A DNA stretch of 22,500 nt, taken from contig WBZZ01000043.1 of assembly GCA_019918135.1 (NCBI GenBank), forward strand, positions 195,001-217,500, read 5' to 3'. Both the position numbers and the translations under genes were made by a program. Of this stretch, positions 15,151-20,349 are shown piece by piece. Under the pieces are notes generated by a model. That model ran no database searches. It was not told where the DNA came from and saw only the letters and a program-made list of their open reading frames with translations. Source of the DNA: Paulinella micropora (taxonomy: Eukaryota; Cercozoa; Imbricatea; Euglyphida; Paulinellidae). Position 1 is the first letter of the stretch; each line of letters begins with the position of its first letter.

Positions 15151-17210
15151 TGATAGCCCAGTGGTCAAGTTCTACCATCTGGGCCCTGTCGCCAGTTCGA
15201 TTCCCGTCGGTGCCACCAGTATCTTCATTGAACATACCGGTCCGTCTGGAAGTGTTGGAACTGCCCGTGCGGGGGTGTCATTAGAGCCTATCGTCAATTC
15301 TTCGTACTCCCCACGGGTGAGACGATGGAGGCGCATGTGCAGAAATGCATCAGCCATTGACAGAGAAGCACTATTATTATTATTATTATTTTTATTATTA
15401 TTACTATCATTCCTTTCCCTTGCTCTCCGTTCTCTCTCCTTACCTCTCTCACATGTGTGCTGTTGCTTCCTGGTTGTGTGTGTTCTGTTCCTACCTCGCG
15501 GCCTGTGCAGGTGCGGGCACCAAGCGGGATCACAGCACGCATCAGCAGTCTTCCAACACGTCCTATCCACACGCCTCCCCTAGCAAACTCGTGTCTCAAC
15601 GCCACACGCCGCGCTTTGCCCTCGCGGGGGCGGGCGAGGACAGCAGAGCTCGTGGCTCCATCTTCGAGCCGCACAGGACAGGTGACGCCGCCCACGTCAA
15701 CGAGAGGACGCAGTCGGTGCCCTCCTCTCCCACGCGGCCCGACGGCAGTCCTCGGAAACGCCGCCTCTTGTTCGCGCGCGGGGCCGGCCCCACCAGGGAA
15801 CATGACCGCGGTTCCGAGGCCTTGGCGTCCATGTTCCCTCCCTTGGCCGAGTACTTGCAGCCCGAACCAATCTCTTCCACCCCCTCCCCCGACCCCGCCC
15901 TGCCCATCTCCTCTTCCTTCGGCTCGCCTTCCTCCAAGCATGCCTCCATGTCCTACACCTCCCACCGCCTGTCGCAACAAGCCTACATGTCTGCCGCGCA
16001 TCATCACAGCAACGGCACAGTAGGCGAGTCTCAGCAACGCGTGAACTCCATGCTGTCCCGCGGGCGCGGCGGGGTCATCAGCCAGCAGCACCACCCCGCG
16101 GCGGCCGACACGCGGCGGCGCGCGCTGCAGTTGCCGCAGTCCGCCTCAGATGGCTGCGCGTCGCTAGGGCCTAAGCGGGTCATCCGGTCTTTCTCGCAGC
16201 ATCTCGAGAGCCCCAACGCCAGCCGCGGTGCGTTCACAGACTCTTCCGACTCGCCCGAAGGACATGCCAATACCGACGCGTCGCTCCGCCACGTGCGCAC
16301 CAACCTCATGACCATCTTCAACGCAGAGGTGCCCACCTTCCAGCAGCGCACGACCGGCGACGGCTGGGTGCTGATGGAAACGGGCGAAGATGAGGGGCAG
16401 CACAGCCCCATGCAGCAGAACGCGGGCGAGGGCTCCAGCAGCATGGACATGGACCACATGGACACCTCACCCGGCCCAGACGCAAGGCGGTCGGACTCGG
16501 AAGCCAAAGGCGCAGCCAGACGCGAGAACGAGAAGTCAGCCAAAGAGGGCGATTTCCAGACCAAGGTGACGGGTGATCATGACCCGGCACATGCTATGGC
16601 CAACAGTGCCGAGTTCAGCTCGCCCTCCGCTGCGCCTTCCGCGACCGGCAAGAGTTCTTCCTTGCGGCTCAAGCTGTGGGGCTGGGGAACCAAACTCATG
16701 TCGGCCAAGAAACCGGACCGCGCGACTGTGGCCCAGTCCAACATACCTTCTCCCCCAATCGAAGCCACCCAGCCTGAGTTTCCGCCGATATCTCGACGGG
16801 CCACCTCATGCCCCGCAGACTACTCTCCCGGCGTCGCCACTGCGTCTCCTTCTACAGTCTCCTCTGCCTCCTCCCCCTCCCCCCACGCTTTGGTCGCCTC
16901 CTTACCCAGCTCGGTCAGCTCCCCTGTCACAGGCGAGCGGCGCCGTCCTTCCTCGAACTCCAACACAACTCCCGTCACTCCTGCCACTCCCTCTACTCCT
17001 CCCAAGAAAGCGCGCTCGTCATCTCCGCGCAAACAGTCGCAGGATGGCTCACCTGCGCATAGAACGGGCAGCAATCGCGCCAGACGCGCCACCAGGCGGT
17101 CTACTAGGATCTCTCCCCAAGACAACGTGCAGGCGGCGCGCTCTGTCCGCACAGGAAAAGATCGACCCAGCCAATCGAACGTGAGAATCAGTGTTGAAGA
17201 TAGGTTGTAA
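760..17210 (+). CDS. Wee1/Myt1-family protein kinase, 20-exon gene (whole gene span)
   Basis: Predicted CDS is the join of 760-1017, 1072-1945, 3022-3091, 3244-3288, 4427-4492, 5724-5795, 5859-5916, 5990-6034, 6338-6416, 6612-6654, 6829-6883, 7266-7358, 7620-7683, 7758-7837, 7884-7920, 8041-9094, 9159-9246, 12311-12354, 12702-13414 and 15511-17210. This is 5538 nt, about 1845 residues. Every intron is GT-AG and every phase agrees. Kinase motifs appear in order: GKGEFGEV (about 239-246), FAVK with Lys 261, HLDVKPAN with Asp 422, Lys 424 and Asn 427, GDFG with Asp 467, GDARYLAPE (482-490), and an [13 protein letters not shown] end. HLDVKPAN plus the GD-RY-APE segment are signatures of the Wee1/Myt1 group, which inhibits cyclin-dependent kinases by phosphorylation near their glycine loop. 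HLDVKPAN leans towards Myt1, but I see no membrane helix, so WEE1 versus PKMYT1 is open. Known relatives are about 400-900 residues; this one has a huge extra C-terminal tail. Exons 1 and 18 are the least certain. Confidence 0.85.
778..795 (+). repeat. Three TTAGGG telomere-type units inside predicted exon 1
   Basis: Three perfect TTAGGG units in frame encode LGLGLG (residues 7-12). TTAGGG is the telomeric unit of animals, many fungi and several protist groups. Confidence 0.9.
1072..1945 (+). CDS. Exon 2: regulatory N-region and kinase N-lobe (glycine loop, VAIK lysine)
   Basis: It encodes about 145 residues of Ser/Pro/Gly-rich sequence with TP sites, then the kinase N-lobe: [18 protein letters not shown] and EMFAVKRT. 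A Ser/Pro-rich insertion of about 60 residues, with several SSPR motifs, lies between the helix C region and strand beta-4 (about residues 289-349). The N-lobe resumes with [17 protein letters not shown], equivalent to the Wee1 'W.E....IQ.EYC.GG' segment. The exon ends on one base of a Gly codon at a gtgcat donor. The frame stays open into a CT-rich intron, which is not coding. Confidence 0.85.
2050..2397. repeat. 55-bp direct repeats flanking about 240 bp in intron 2
   Basis: 2050-2104 and 2343-2397 are near-identical (one mismatch: aaaaacg versus aaaagcg) and share the block starting ttctttaggagtatctg. The interior is AT-rich. Near 2314-2332 it has ggttcgagaatcgaacc, a short palindrome that contains a tRNA B-box-like sequence on both strands. 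This may be a small terminal-repeat element or a local duplication. Confidence 0.75.
2616..3008. repeat. GT/GA/G tracts, GATA array, CTAT and CCAT arrays in intron 2
   Basis: GT then GA then a G14 run (2619-2664), GATA-type units to about 2880, then CTAT and CCAT units to about 3005. Between the two arrays, at 2881-2915, lies the decoy exon-3 copy. Confidence 0.9.
2898..2915 (+). pseudogene. Decoy copy of the exon 3 start
   Basis: After ttgttag, the sequence in the same phase as exon 3 reads GGDSLS, as in the true exon at 3022. Nearly every synonymous site differs. It then runs into CTAT repeats with no donor. Confidence 0.5.
3022..3091 (+). CDS. Exon 3: kinase hinge and helix D region
   Basis: After acceptor tactggcag, the phase completes [18 protein letters not shown] and ends ...QERHFWR at a gtcggc donor. 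The GGSL-like hinge is typical of Wee1-family kinases. A diverged copy of the exon start lies upstream at 2898. Confidence 0.8.
3128..3208. repeat. CT and CA tracts of intron 3
   Basis: A CT run of about 48 bases ends in ctttcag, followed by CA units. The ctttcag looks like an acceptor, but the sequence after it is CACA repeat; the working acceptor is at 3241-3243. Confidence 0.9.
3244..3288 (+). CDS. Exon 4: kinase helix E
   Basis: This 45-nt exon encodes [15 protein letters not shown], matching the 'L.QV..GL.YLH..' helix just before the catalytic loop. Acceptor atgcaccag and donor gtacat. It joins exon 3 (CG+G, Arg) and exon 5 (CG+G, Arg) in phase. Confidence 0.85.
3398..4066. repeat. GT/TGTGTC and GATA arrays of intron 4
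   Basis: GT and TGTGTC units (3398-3503), GATA arrays (about 3541-3720, 3818-3915 and 3957-4050), and a short GATTA/GGTTA stretch (3590-3640). A unique stretch of about 100 bp (3720-3818) begins gatgagatatcg, like the gatgaaatatcg terminus of family D. Confidence 0.9.
4213..4370 (+). pseudogene. Two decoy copies of the exon 5 start
   Basis: Copies begin at 4213 (after gctgcag) and 4333 (after gcgttag). Both repeat the exon 5 start and read D(V/S)LHMDVK, with Met in place of Leu, and lose the PAN motif or run out of frame. Spacings to the next copy are 120 and 94 bp. Confidence 0.8.
4427..4492 (+). CDS. Exon 5: kinase catalytic loop HLDVKPAN
   Basis: It encodes [21 protein letters not shown]. 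The HLDVKPAN motif carries the catalytic Asp, the Lys and the Mg-binding Asn. The His-Leu-Asp form, in place of His-Arg-Asp, is the Wee1/Myt1 hallmark. Acceptor tgcggcag, donor gtattg. Two degenerate copies of the exon start with intact AG lie upstream at 4213 and 4333; they read HMDVK and are not the functional version. Confidence 0.9.
4543..5152 (+). mobile_element. Family D element with 63-bp direct terminal repeats between GATA arrays (intron 5)
   Basis: 4543-4605 and 5090-5152 are the same 63-bp sequence (starts gatgaaatatcgactaatg, ends tctgtggg). They enclose about 484 bp of non-repetitive sequence without a convincing ORF. GATA arrays abut both outer ends. An inverted partial copy lies at 1-112. 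The layout suggests a short non-autonomous element. Confidence 0.6.
5153..5475. repeat. GATA array grading into pentamers, then CTAC array
   Basis: GATA units (5153-5203) are followed by GATCA, GAACA, GGACA, GGATA and GGTTG/GGTAG-type units, then CTAC units to about 5455. Confidence 0.9.
5591..5677 (+). pseudogene. Decoy or alternative copy of exon 6
   Basis: After gtgctgcag, the frame reads [15 protein letters not shown] against [15 protein letters not shown] in the true exon. It stays open to a possible donor gtgatt at 5678, giving 87 nt in the same phase as exon 6 (72 nt). It could be a dead duplicate or a mutually exclusive exon. Confidence 0.6.
5724..5795 (+). CDS. Exon 6: insert between catalytic loop and DFG
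   Basis: It encodes [19 protein letters not shown] plus a GDGDR end. A variable insert at this place is usual in Wee1 kinases. Phase is 1/2 on both sides (TG+C; CG+G). Acceptor ctgctgccag, donor gtacac. A related copy of the exon lies 133 bp upstream (5591-5677). Confidence 0.8.
5859..5916 (+). CDS. Exon 7: kinase DFG exon
   Basis: It encodes [19 protein letters not shown]. The GDFG motif supplies the Mg-binding Asp. Acceptor atgcacag after a pure CATA intron, donor gtgtgt. Confidence 0.9.
5990..6034 (+). CDS. Exon 8: kinase activation segment GD-RYLAPE
   Basis: The 45-nt, phase-0 exon encodes [15 protein letters not shown], the P+1/APE segment in its Wee1/Myt1 form. The donor gtatctatctat is itself the first unit of the CTAT array that fills the intron. 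Confidence 0.9.
6035..6337. repeat. CTAT/CCAT/CTAC array forming intron 8
   Basis: The whole 303-nt intron is tetranucleotide repeat from the donor gtatctatc to the acceptor ctatgtag. Confidence 0.95.
6338..6416 (+). CDS. Exon 9: kinase helix F
   Basis: It encodes [20 protein letters not shown] plus RCLPKDG. ADVCSLG is the helix F 'aDvfSLG' motif with the structural Asp. Acceptor ctatctatgtag, donor gtaacc. Confidence 0.85.
6417..6611. repeat. CTAC/CTAT array forming intron 9
   Basis: Intron 9 is CTAC units with CCCTA and CCTAA variants near 6525-6552, then CTAT units running into the acceptor ctag. Confidence 0.95.
6612..6654 (+). CDS. Exon 10: kinase C-lobe mini-exon
   Basis: The 43-nt exon encodes [13 protein letters not shown]. 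It resembles the 'W..iR.g' segment after helix F in Wee1 kinases. Acceptor atctatctag, donor gtatgt. The phase is consistent with exons 9 and 11. Confidence 0.75.
6655..7265. repeat. GTAT, ACGT and ACATGT repeats forming introns 10 and 11 (excluding exon 11)
   Basis: Intron 10 is GTAT/ACGT/GTTAC units. Intron 11 is GTATAT units, then self-complementary ACATGT units (about 7041-7140), then GTATAG and CTGTAT units. Exon 11 (6829-6883) lies between them. Confidence 0.9.
6829..6883 (+). CDS. Exon 11: kinase C-lobe insert
   Basis: It encodes [19 protein letters not shown]. The peptide is charged and has no recognised motif. Acceptor gtgtgcag, donor gtatgt. It is supported by phase fit and non-repetitive sequence between two repeat introns. 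Confidence 0.65.
7266..7358 (+). CDS. Exon 12: kinase C-lobe insert
   Basis: The 93-nt, phase-0 exon encodes [20 protein letters not shown] followed by [11 protein letters not shown]. Acceptor tgtatctgtag, donor gtgaca. No specific motif is seen. It lengthens the C-lobe between helices F and H relative to typical Wee1. Confidence 0.7.
7359..7619. repeat. Intron 12: GT, AATGTA and GGTTAATGGTT-type repeats
   Basis: Imperfect units of 5-7 bp (ggttaatg, aaatgt) fill about 7385-7525. GTAT units follow, then the decoy exon 13. Confidence 0.8.
7548..7592 (+). pseudogene. Decoy copy of the exon 13 start
   Basis: It reads [15 protein letters not shown], parallel to [15 protein letters not shown], 72 bp upstream and in the same frame. 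The frame is open between the two copies through CATA repeats. Its tctcag could act as an alternative acceptor that adds 21 residues. Confidence 0.65.
7620..7683 (+). CDS. Exon 13: kinase helix H/I end
   Basis: It encodes [20 protein letters not shown] and Leu. This matches the '..l...ML.pdP..R' close of kinase domains, with the conserved Arg. Acceptor acatacag, donor gtatgt. A degenerate copy ([15 protein letters not shown]) sits 72 bp upstream. Confidence 0.85.
7758..7837 (+). CDS. Exon 14: post-kinase linker
   Basis: It encodes [20 protein letters not shown] and DPRFDDP. Acceptor gtacgtag, donor gtatgt; phases agree with both neighbours. It probably forms the end of the C-lobe or the start of the tail. 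Confidence 0.75.
7884..7920 (+). CDS. Exon 15: 37-nt mini-exon
   Basis: It encodes [12 protein letters not shown]. It lies between a 46-nt pure GTAT intron and a 120-nt intron. Acceptor atgtag, donor gtatgt. The phase (one base left) matches exon 16. Confidence 0.75.
8041..9094 (+). CDS. Exon 16: disordered tail with polyserine tract
   Basis: After a strong acceptor (cttttttcag) it encodes about 350 residues: a Ser/Pro-rich stretch with DKDKDKD, several SP/TP sites and basic patches. A tract of about 115 residues that is nearly all Ser follows, encoded by a TTC/TCT microsatellite (about 8605-8940), then a Ser/Pro stretch ending [13 protein letters not shown]. The long antisense poly-Glu frame is a shadow. 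Donor gtatgtatgt. Confidence 0.8.
8605..8940 (+). repeat. TTC/TCT coding microsatellite (polyserine tract)
   Basis: TCT/TCC/TTC units in the exon 16 frame give a nearly pure Ser run with a few Ala/Phe interruptions. Read on the other strand it gives poly-Glu or poly-Lys, which are shadows. Confidence 0.9.
9159..9246 (+). CDS. Exon 17: tail exon, Ser/Pro-rich
   Basis: It encodes [20 protein letters not shown] and VAPEHTSHK. Acceptor catgtcag, donor gtgtct. The phase joins AG+G (Arg) from exon 16 and ends at a codon boundary. It carries two SPV sites. A 3-kb repeat-filled intron follows. Confidence 0.7.
9258..9302. repeat. CT run followed by C18 run
   Basis: Simple sequence at the start of intron 17. 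Confidence 0.9.
9358..9430. repeat. ATT array before SINE copy 1
   Basis: About 24 ATT units. Similar ATT arrays separate every element in introns 17 and 19 and in the desaturase intron. Confidence 0.95.
9431..9663 (+). mobile_element. tRNA-derived SINE, copy 1 (full head)
   Basis: The head (9431-9507) is tRNA-like. It has an A-box TAGCCCAGTGG (9442-9452) and a B-box AGTTCGATTCC (9483-9493). The stem GACACCG pairs with CGGTGCC at 6 of 7 positions, followed by A and CCA (9504-9507). A body of about 155 bp runs to gagaagcac, then (ATT)n. A and B boxes are internal RNA polymerase III promoter elements. This copy lacks the internal repeat of the catalogued cagtattttcattgaac segment. Confidence 0.8.
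9721..9983 (+). mobile_element. tRNA-derived SINE, copy 2
   Basis: Full head. The cagtattttcattgaacat segment is present twice (internal duplication of about 33 bp). It shares the markers gagcttatc and accggcccgtc with copy 5. ATT arrays on both sides. Confidence 0.8.
10058..10326 (+). mobile_element. tRNA-derived SINE, copy 3
   Basis: Full head with the internal duplication. It shares the marker cattacagcc with copy 6. An ATT array and a family 3 element follow, as they do after copy 6. Confidence 0.8.
10365..10846 (+). mobile_element. Family 3 repeat (about 480 bp), copy 1
   Basis: Starts gagtgttgactgtgacat and ends cctcagatatagt before (ATT)n. It is close to identical to 14555-15037, with a few substitutions and short indels. 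No long ORF is shared by both copies beyond short antisense frames. Probably a non-autonomous retroelement or the 3' part of one. Confidence 0.7.
10876..11500 (+). mobile_element. Unclassified element fragment with minisatellite, between ATT arrays
   Basis: Single-copy in the window. It contains a minisatellite (10936-11113) and then about 390 bp of complex sequence. Its end, gatggaggcgcatgg...ggctcagccatgacaga, resembles the 3' ends of the SINE and of family 2. It may be a fragment of a longer partner retroelement. No reverse transcriptase motif is visible. Confidence 0.5.
10936..11113 (+). repeat. Minisatellite of about 25 bp, roughly 7 units
   Basis: The unit is approximately ggttccgaggctatgttgtt plus gtgtt, with single-base variants. 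The ORFs across it ([12 protein letters not shown] peptides) reflect the repeat. Confidence 0.85.
11534..11707 (+). mobile_element. Family 2 repeat (about 170 bp), copy 1
   Basis: Starts agggagtacataggcc and ends aattggcaggagatacac before (ATT)n. Copies at 14064-14228 and 20437-20610 are near-identical. A SINE copy follows each of the three after an ATT array. Confidence 0.75.
11729..11934 (+). mobile_element. tRNA-derived SINE, copy 4 (5'-truncated subfamily)
   Basis: It starts at tgatagcccagtgg, lacking the first 8-9 bases of the head. It carries the markers cagtatcttc and cccgtgcgggg shared with copy 7. The 3' end is shortened at cagccat. Confidence 0.75.
12025..12205 (+). pseudogene. Two decoy copies of exon 18
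   Basis: Copy 1 (12025, after gatttag) reads [14 protein letters not shown] but has no GT donor. Copy 2 (12171, after cttgg) has lost the AG acceptor and has an internal deletion. Together with the real exon at 12311 they form a ladder of repeats of about 140-146 bp that also includes the following intron sequence with CTA units. Confidence 0.7.
12311..12354 (+). CDS. Exon 18: 44-nt tail mini-exon
   Basis: Without it, exons 17 and 19 are one base out of phase. The 44-nt segment after ctatgctcag, ending ccag before gttttg, restores the frame and encodes [14 protein letters not shown] plus Arg. Two degenerate copies of the same exon lie upstream (12025 and 12171), without proper flanking signals. 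The donor gttttg is weak, so a transcript would decide. Confidence 0.6.
12500..12625. repeat. CTA/CTG array in intron 18
   Basis: ACT/CTA/CTG trinucleotides. The polyleucine and polytyrosine frames through it are artefacts. Confidence 0.9.
12702..13414 (+). CDS. Exon 19: disordered tail
   Basis: It encodes about 237 residues starting [20 protein letters not shown]. The sequence is Gly/Ser/Pro-rich and GC-rich, with SP/TP motifs and basic patches such as RTRTRRRS and ARHKRLSP. Acceptor gtgcttag; the exon ends LLPQ at a gtcctt donor. Codon character matches exons 16 and 20. Competing frames lack phase continuity. Confidence 0.8.
13573..13839 (+). mobile_element. tRNA-derived SINE, copy 5
   Basis: Full head and internal duplication. 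Shares the gagcttatc and accggcccgtc markers with copy 2. ATT arrays on both sides; the following array grades into ACT/ACG units to 14063. Confidence 0.8.
14064..14228 (+). mobile_element. Family 2 repeat, copy 2
   Basis: Close to 11534-11707, with a short internal deletion (the taatgttctat segment is missing). SINE copy 6 follows after an ATT array. Confidence 0.75.
14252..14488 (+). mobile_element. tRNA-derived SINE, copy 6 (5'-truncated)
   Basis: Starts at taccatctggg; the A-box is lost and the B-box kept. Internal duplication present. Shares cattacagcc with copy 3. Confidence 0.75.
14555..15037 (+). mobile_element. Family 3 repeat (about 480 bp), copy 2
   Basis: Near-identical to 10365-10846. 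Differences include caggcgagactgacacgg for caggcgagagactgacat and gaacaagg for ggacaagg. Confidence 0.7.
15151..15371 (+). mobile_element. tRNA-derived SINE, copy 7 (5'-truncated subfamily)
   Basis: Starts at tgatagcccagtgg like copy 4, with the same cagtatcttc and cccgtgcgggg markers. Ends gagaagcac and (ATT)n. Confidence 0.75.
15511..17210 (+). CDS. Exon 20: terminal tail exon with stop
   Basis: After acceptor ggcctgtgcag it encodes about 565 residues and ends ...VRISVEDRL with TAA at 17208-17210. The composition is Ser/Pro/Arg-rich with many SP/TP sites, e.g. [14 protein letters not shown]. One less disordered stretch, [17 protein letters not shown] (about 16667-16711), may be a binding or amphipathic segment. 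No domain family is recognised. Start phase G+GT (Gly) agrees with exon 19. Confidence 0.85.
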
Positions 17211-17609
17211 AGCTTTGAGTTGCTGGAGTAGATACTTTCTAAGATAATAATTGTTCCATAGAATCATTACCCAGTGGCATAGGTACTGAGTATTGTGAGT
17301 GTTTTCTGTGCTTTGCACATGTGTGTGTACGTGTTAGTGTCACCCTGGATACGTCCAGGACGCACAAACCAACCCCCGCACATCACGACTCCTTTTAACT
17401 TTAGAAAAGTAGAGTTGTGTGGAAAGTAATTGTCCACCGTGGTCAAGTGTCAAGATTTATTTTAGCGTTCAGTCATAGATCTAGTGATTCATGTGCTTAA
17501 AACGATGTTGTTAGTTACGATTTTCTACTATCCTATTGGTGACGTGATTACCGGTACTTAGTGATGTATTAATATTAATACATAACTAAAATCGACATCC
17601 TGGAAATTG

Positions 17610-17615
17610 AATAAA
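17610..17615 (+). promoter_or_regulatory. Possible AATAAA poly(A) signal of the kinase gene
   Basis: AATAAA lies about 400 bp after the kinase stop, in the right orientation. It is a short motif and others occur in this AT-rich spacer, so this is only a candidate. Confidence 0.35.
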
Positions 17616-18277
17616 AGTATTTAGGCCTTGCGTGCGGTGCTAAAACTAAAAGAAATATTAATAGTGAAGAGCTTCAGAGAGTCCTGGGGCATACAAAGAC
17701 GTACAATATTGCCCAAAACTCAAGAAAAAGCCCCATAAGCAGGAAGAAGCCTTGAAGAGAAAACCCCCTAACCTTGATGCAAAAACAAGAAGAGCCAAAA
17801 CAAAGGCGAAGGGAAGAAAGACATAGCTTTTTTTTTAGTGAAGAAGAGAGTGAGGATGACGAAGAACAGGGAGGGGGCACGGACAAGAGCCTCCGAGCGA
17901 TAGCGATGCGCTTCTCGTTTCTATGGGGAGTGATAATAAGCCCGACGATCCTGGGGAGGTAACCGGCGTTACGGTAGTAATAACCCCTGTCTCGGCCCGG
18001 AGAAATCAATGAACTAGATGAACTATATATTAATATTAATAACTTGAAGATACGCTCATGAAGAAAGCAGCTTGAGAAAAACTCAAGCCTAGGAATTTTT
18101 TTTCTCCTCAGTTAAGTGTCCGATGTGTCCAAACTCTCTGACTTTGGTCAATAGGACTGACGACTAATCAGACTCTGATAGAATACTCAGTGTCACATGC
18201 AAAGTTATCAACAAAGTGTCACAAACTGTCCAGGCTGAGAGAATGTTCAAACTCTGCTTCTGGTGAAAGTTTTGTTA

Positions 18278-18312
18278 TTTAATATTAATATTAATATATT
18301 AATATATTAATA
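18278..18312. repeat. ATTAATAT palindrome cluster
   Basis: Repeated taatattaatatt units that are self-complementary. Smaller copies lie near 17568, 18027 and 18498. Confidence 0.7.
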
Positions 18313-18971
18313 TCATAACTTTATACCACGTGACTTCAAACTTATGATCAGGTCTCAGCAACTTTTCGAACTGATTTCTTCGAAAATTTCACGTGACAAA
18401 CACAGTTTATCCAAGAGCCGGAGTCTGAAACCGTAGGTGTAGCTGAGTTCCTTTGGTAGCGACTTCAGTTGTGACCATACTATGCGCCTGGGAGACAAAT
18501 ATTAATAAAACTGCAATGAGAACCTCTGGGCAGTATAATATTATGTCACATTCTAAGAATTCCCCGCAGTAGCAACCGGAAAATTGTTATGCATATACAT
18601 TTTCGGCATTTTCACAAATTCGGAATAAAATATACTTACATAAAAAATTCACATTTTGTACATGCGGGGAATGATGTAATATTTTAATTACTCAGTCAAT
18701 AAATAATATTACTGATAATAAATTACTCACGAACATTACAGTAATTCACATGGTCTCAAAAGCCTTAGAATATCGACCAGGCTGCGTTGTGCGGAAGCAA
18801 ACAAGGAATGCCTTCCATGTCAAGTAACTTCATTACAGAGAGATGTTCACCACGCAATCTTTCAAGTGCGCGACAGAACAGACAGATCCTCTCACATAAA
18901 TATAAATCCTCAATAATTATCATATTACCCGTAATATCACACATTTGTTACGACTTATCTGATTCGCTTGC

Positions 18972-19233
18972 TCATTCCGCCTCGGTCTCGGCAGCAGGTG
19001 CATCATCGACGAGGCGCGCGACACGGAACGTGGTGAGCAGGTGATGAGCAGCGGTGGAGTGCTTATACAGCGGTCCGTTCTTGCCCAAGAAGCCCTTGGT
19101 CAGATCTCGACCGATCGCGTCGCGCAAGAAGCGCCCTCCAGGGTGGTCATCCACGAAGTTGGTCACGTCATGCACCAAATCTTCAAACACCACCAACGCC
19201 TGTCCCTCACGCACCTTGCGACGGATAGTTTCC
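18972..19233 (-). CDS. Desaturase exon d: cytochrome b5 domain and stop
   Basis: It begins [20 protein letters not shown], followed by [20 protein letters not shown] and [17 protein letters not shown], ending ETEAE with TGA at 18974-18972. The two heme-ligand His residues (HPGG and YKHS) are present. Acceptor ttgtcag. The domain is at the C-terminus as in fungal OLE1, unlike animal SCD, which lacks it. Confidence 0.9.
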
Positions 19234-19777
19234 CTGACAAAGTTGCAATGTACTTGAGTGCGACAGTGCCTAGATGCCCCCCCCCCCCCTCTCTCACACA
19301 CACACACACAGGAAATTGAAGGTACCAGTTCCAAGCGGGGAGCGCTAGAGTAGGGCCTGGGTACATCAGCTTGGCCTTCTCACGATCCAAAGCCTTCTGC
19401 TTCATCAAGATCCTGCCCTTCATGACTTCGTTAGCAGGAAACTCCTTCAAGCAGTACGTCAAACCGAAGATACTGAGCAGCTTAATGAACCACTTAGTGG
19501 GATCATACTGGTAGAAGTAGATTGCGTTGCGGTAGTCGTTGGGGAACTCATGGTGGAAGTTGTGGTAGCCTTCTCCACAGGTGAGCAGCGCAGTGATGAA
19601 GTGATCGCGCGGGCTGCGCTCATCGTCGAAGGTGTGCTCGCCCAGCCAGTGCGCCAAGCTGTTGACGCAGAAGGTGGAGTGGTGCACGAACACCTGGCGC
19701 AGCGCACCGGCGTAGAAATAACCGCCCCGCCAGTCGCCCCAGCTAACATCAGATGGTTATCATGTGCAATTTTGAAC

Positions 19778-19808
<31 letters not shown>

Positions 19809-20302
19809 TCCCTGAAAGTTGAGAGTAGGGGGGGGGGGGGGGGAGGGAAGGGGAAAATGGAAACCGCGCACCCCCCCCCACCCCCCCCGGGGCACACACC
19901 ATTTCCGAACCCCTGTCGGAATGAATCATGTTTGATGTTTATGGGAATCAGGATGAGTTGGGAGCTCATATTTACAGGGTGGCTAGCCCCATCGATGTTG
20001 ATTCTGATATAACTTTTTTGGAATTCACGCAAATATTCGTTAGGGTAGTGTCCTCAACGCCAAAAAATTCCTTTTTAAAAAAAGCCTATTTTCTGCAACC
20101 CAATCGGAAGAAATCATGGTTTATGGGAAACAGGAGGAGTTGGGAGCTCATATTGACAGGGTGGCTAGCCCCAGACTCGATGTTGATGCTGGTACAATTT
20201 TTTTTTGGATTTCACGCAAGTATTTGCGTTGTCCTGAAAACCAAAATTCCTTTTTCTGCACCCTTGAGGGGTGCGGGGCCCTTCCCCCCCGGAAACCCCT
20301 GC

Positions 20303-20349
<47 letters not shown>

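Larger units (their letters stand above)
17211..18971. other. Intergenic spacer between convergent genes
   Basis: I find no convincing gene. The short frames at 17774-17962 (plus) and 17674-18009 (minus) have no recognisable domain and no start or splice support. The spacer is AT-richer than the exons, contains few microsatellites, and holds several ATTAATAT palindromes. Confidence 0.6.

Noticed and set aside
17674..18009. Small genes in the spacer (plus 17774-17962, minus 17674-18009)
   Set aside because: No domain, no supporting start or splice context, and overlapping frames on both strands with low-complexity acidic or basic stretches.
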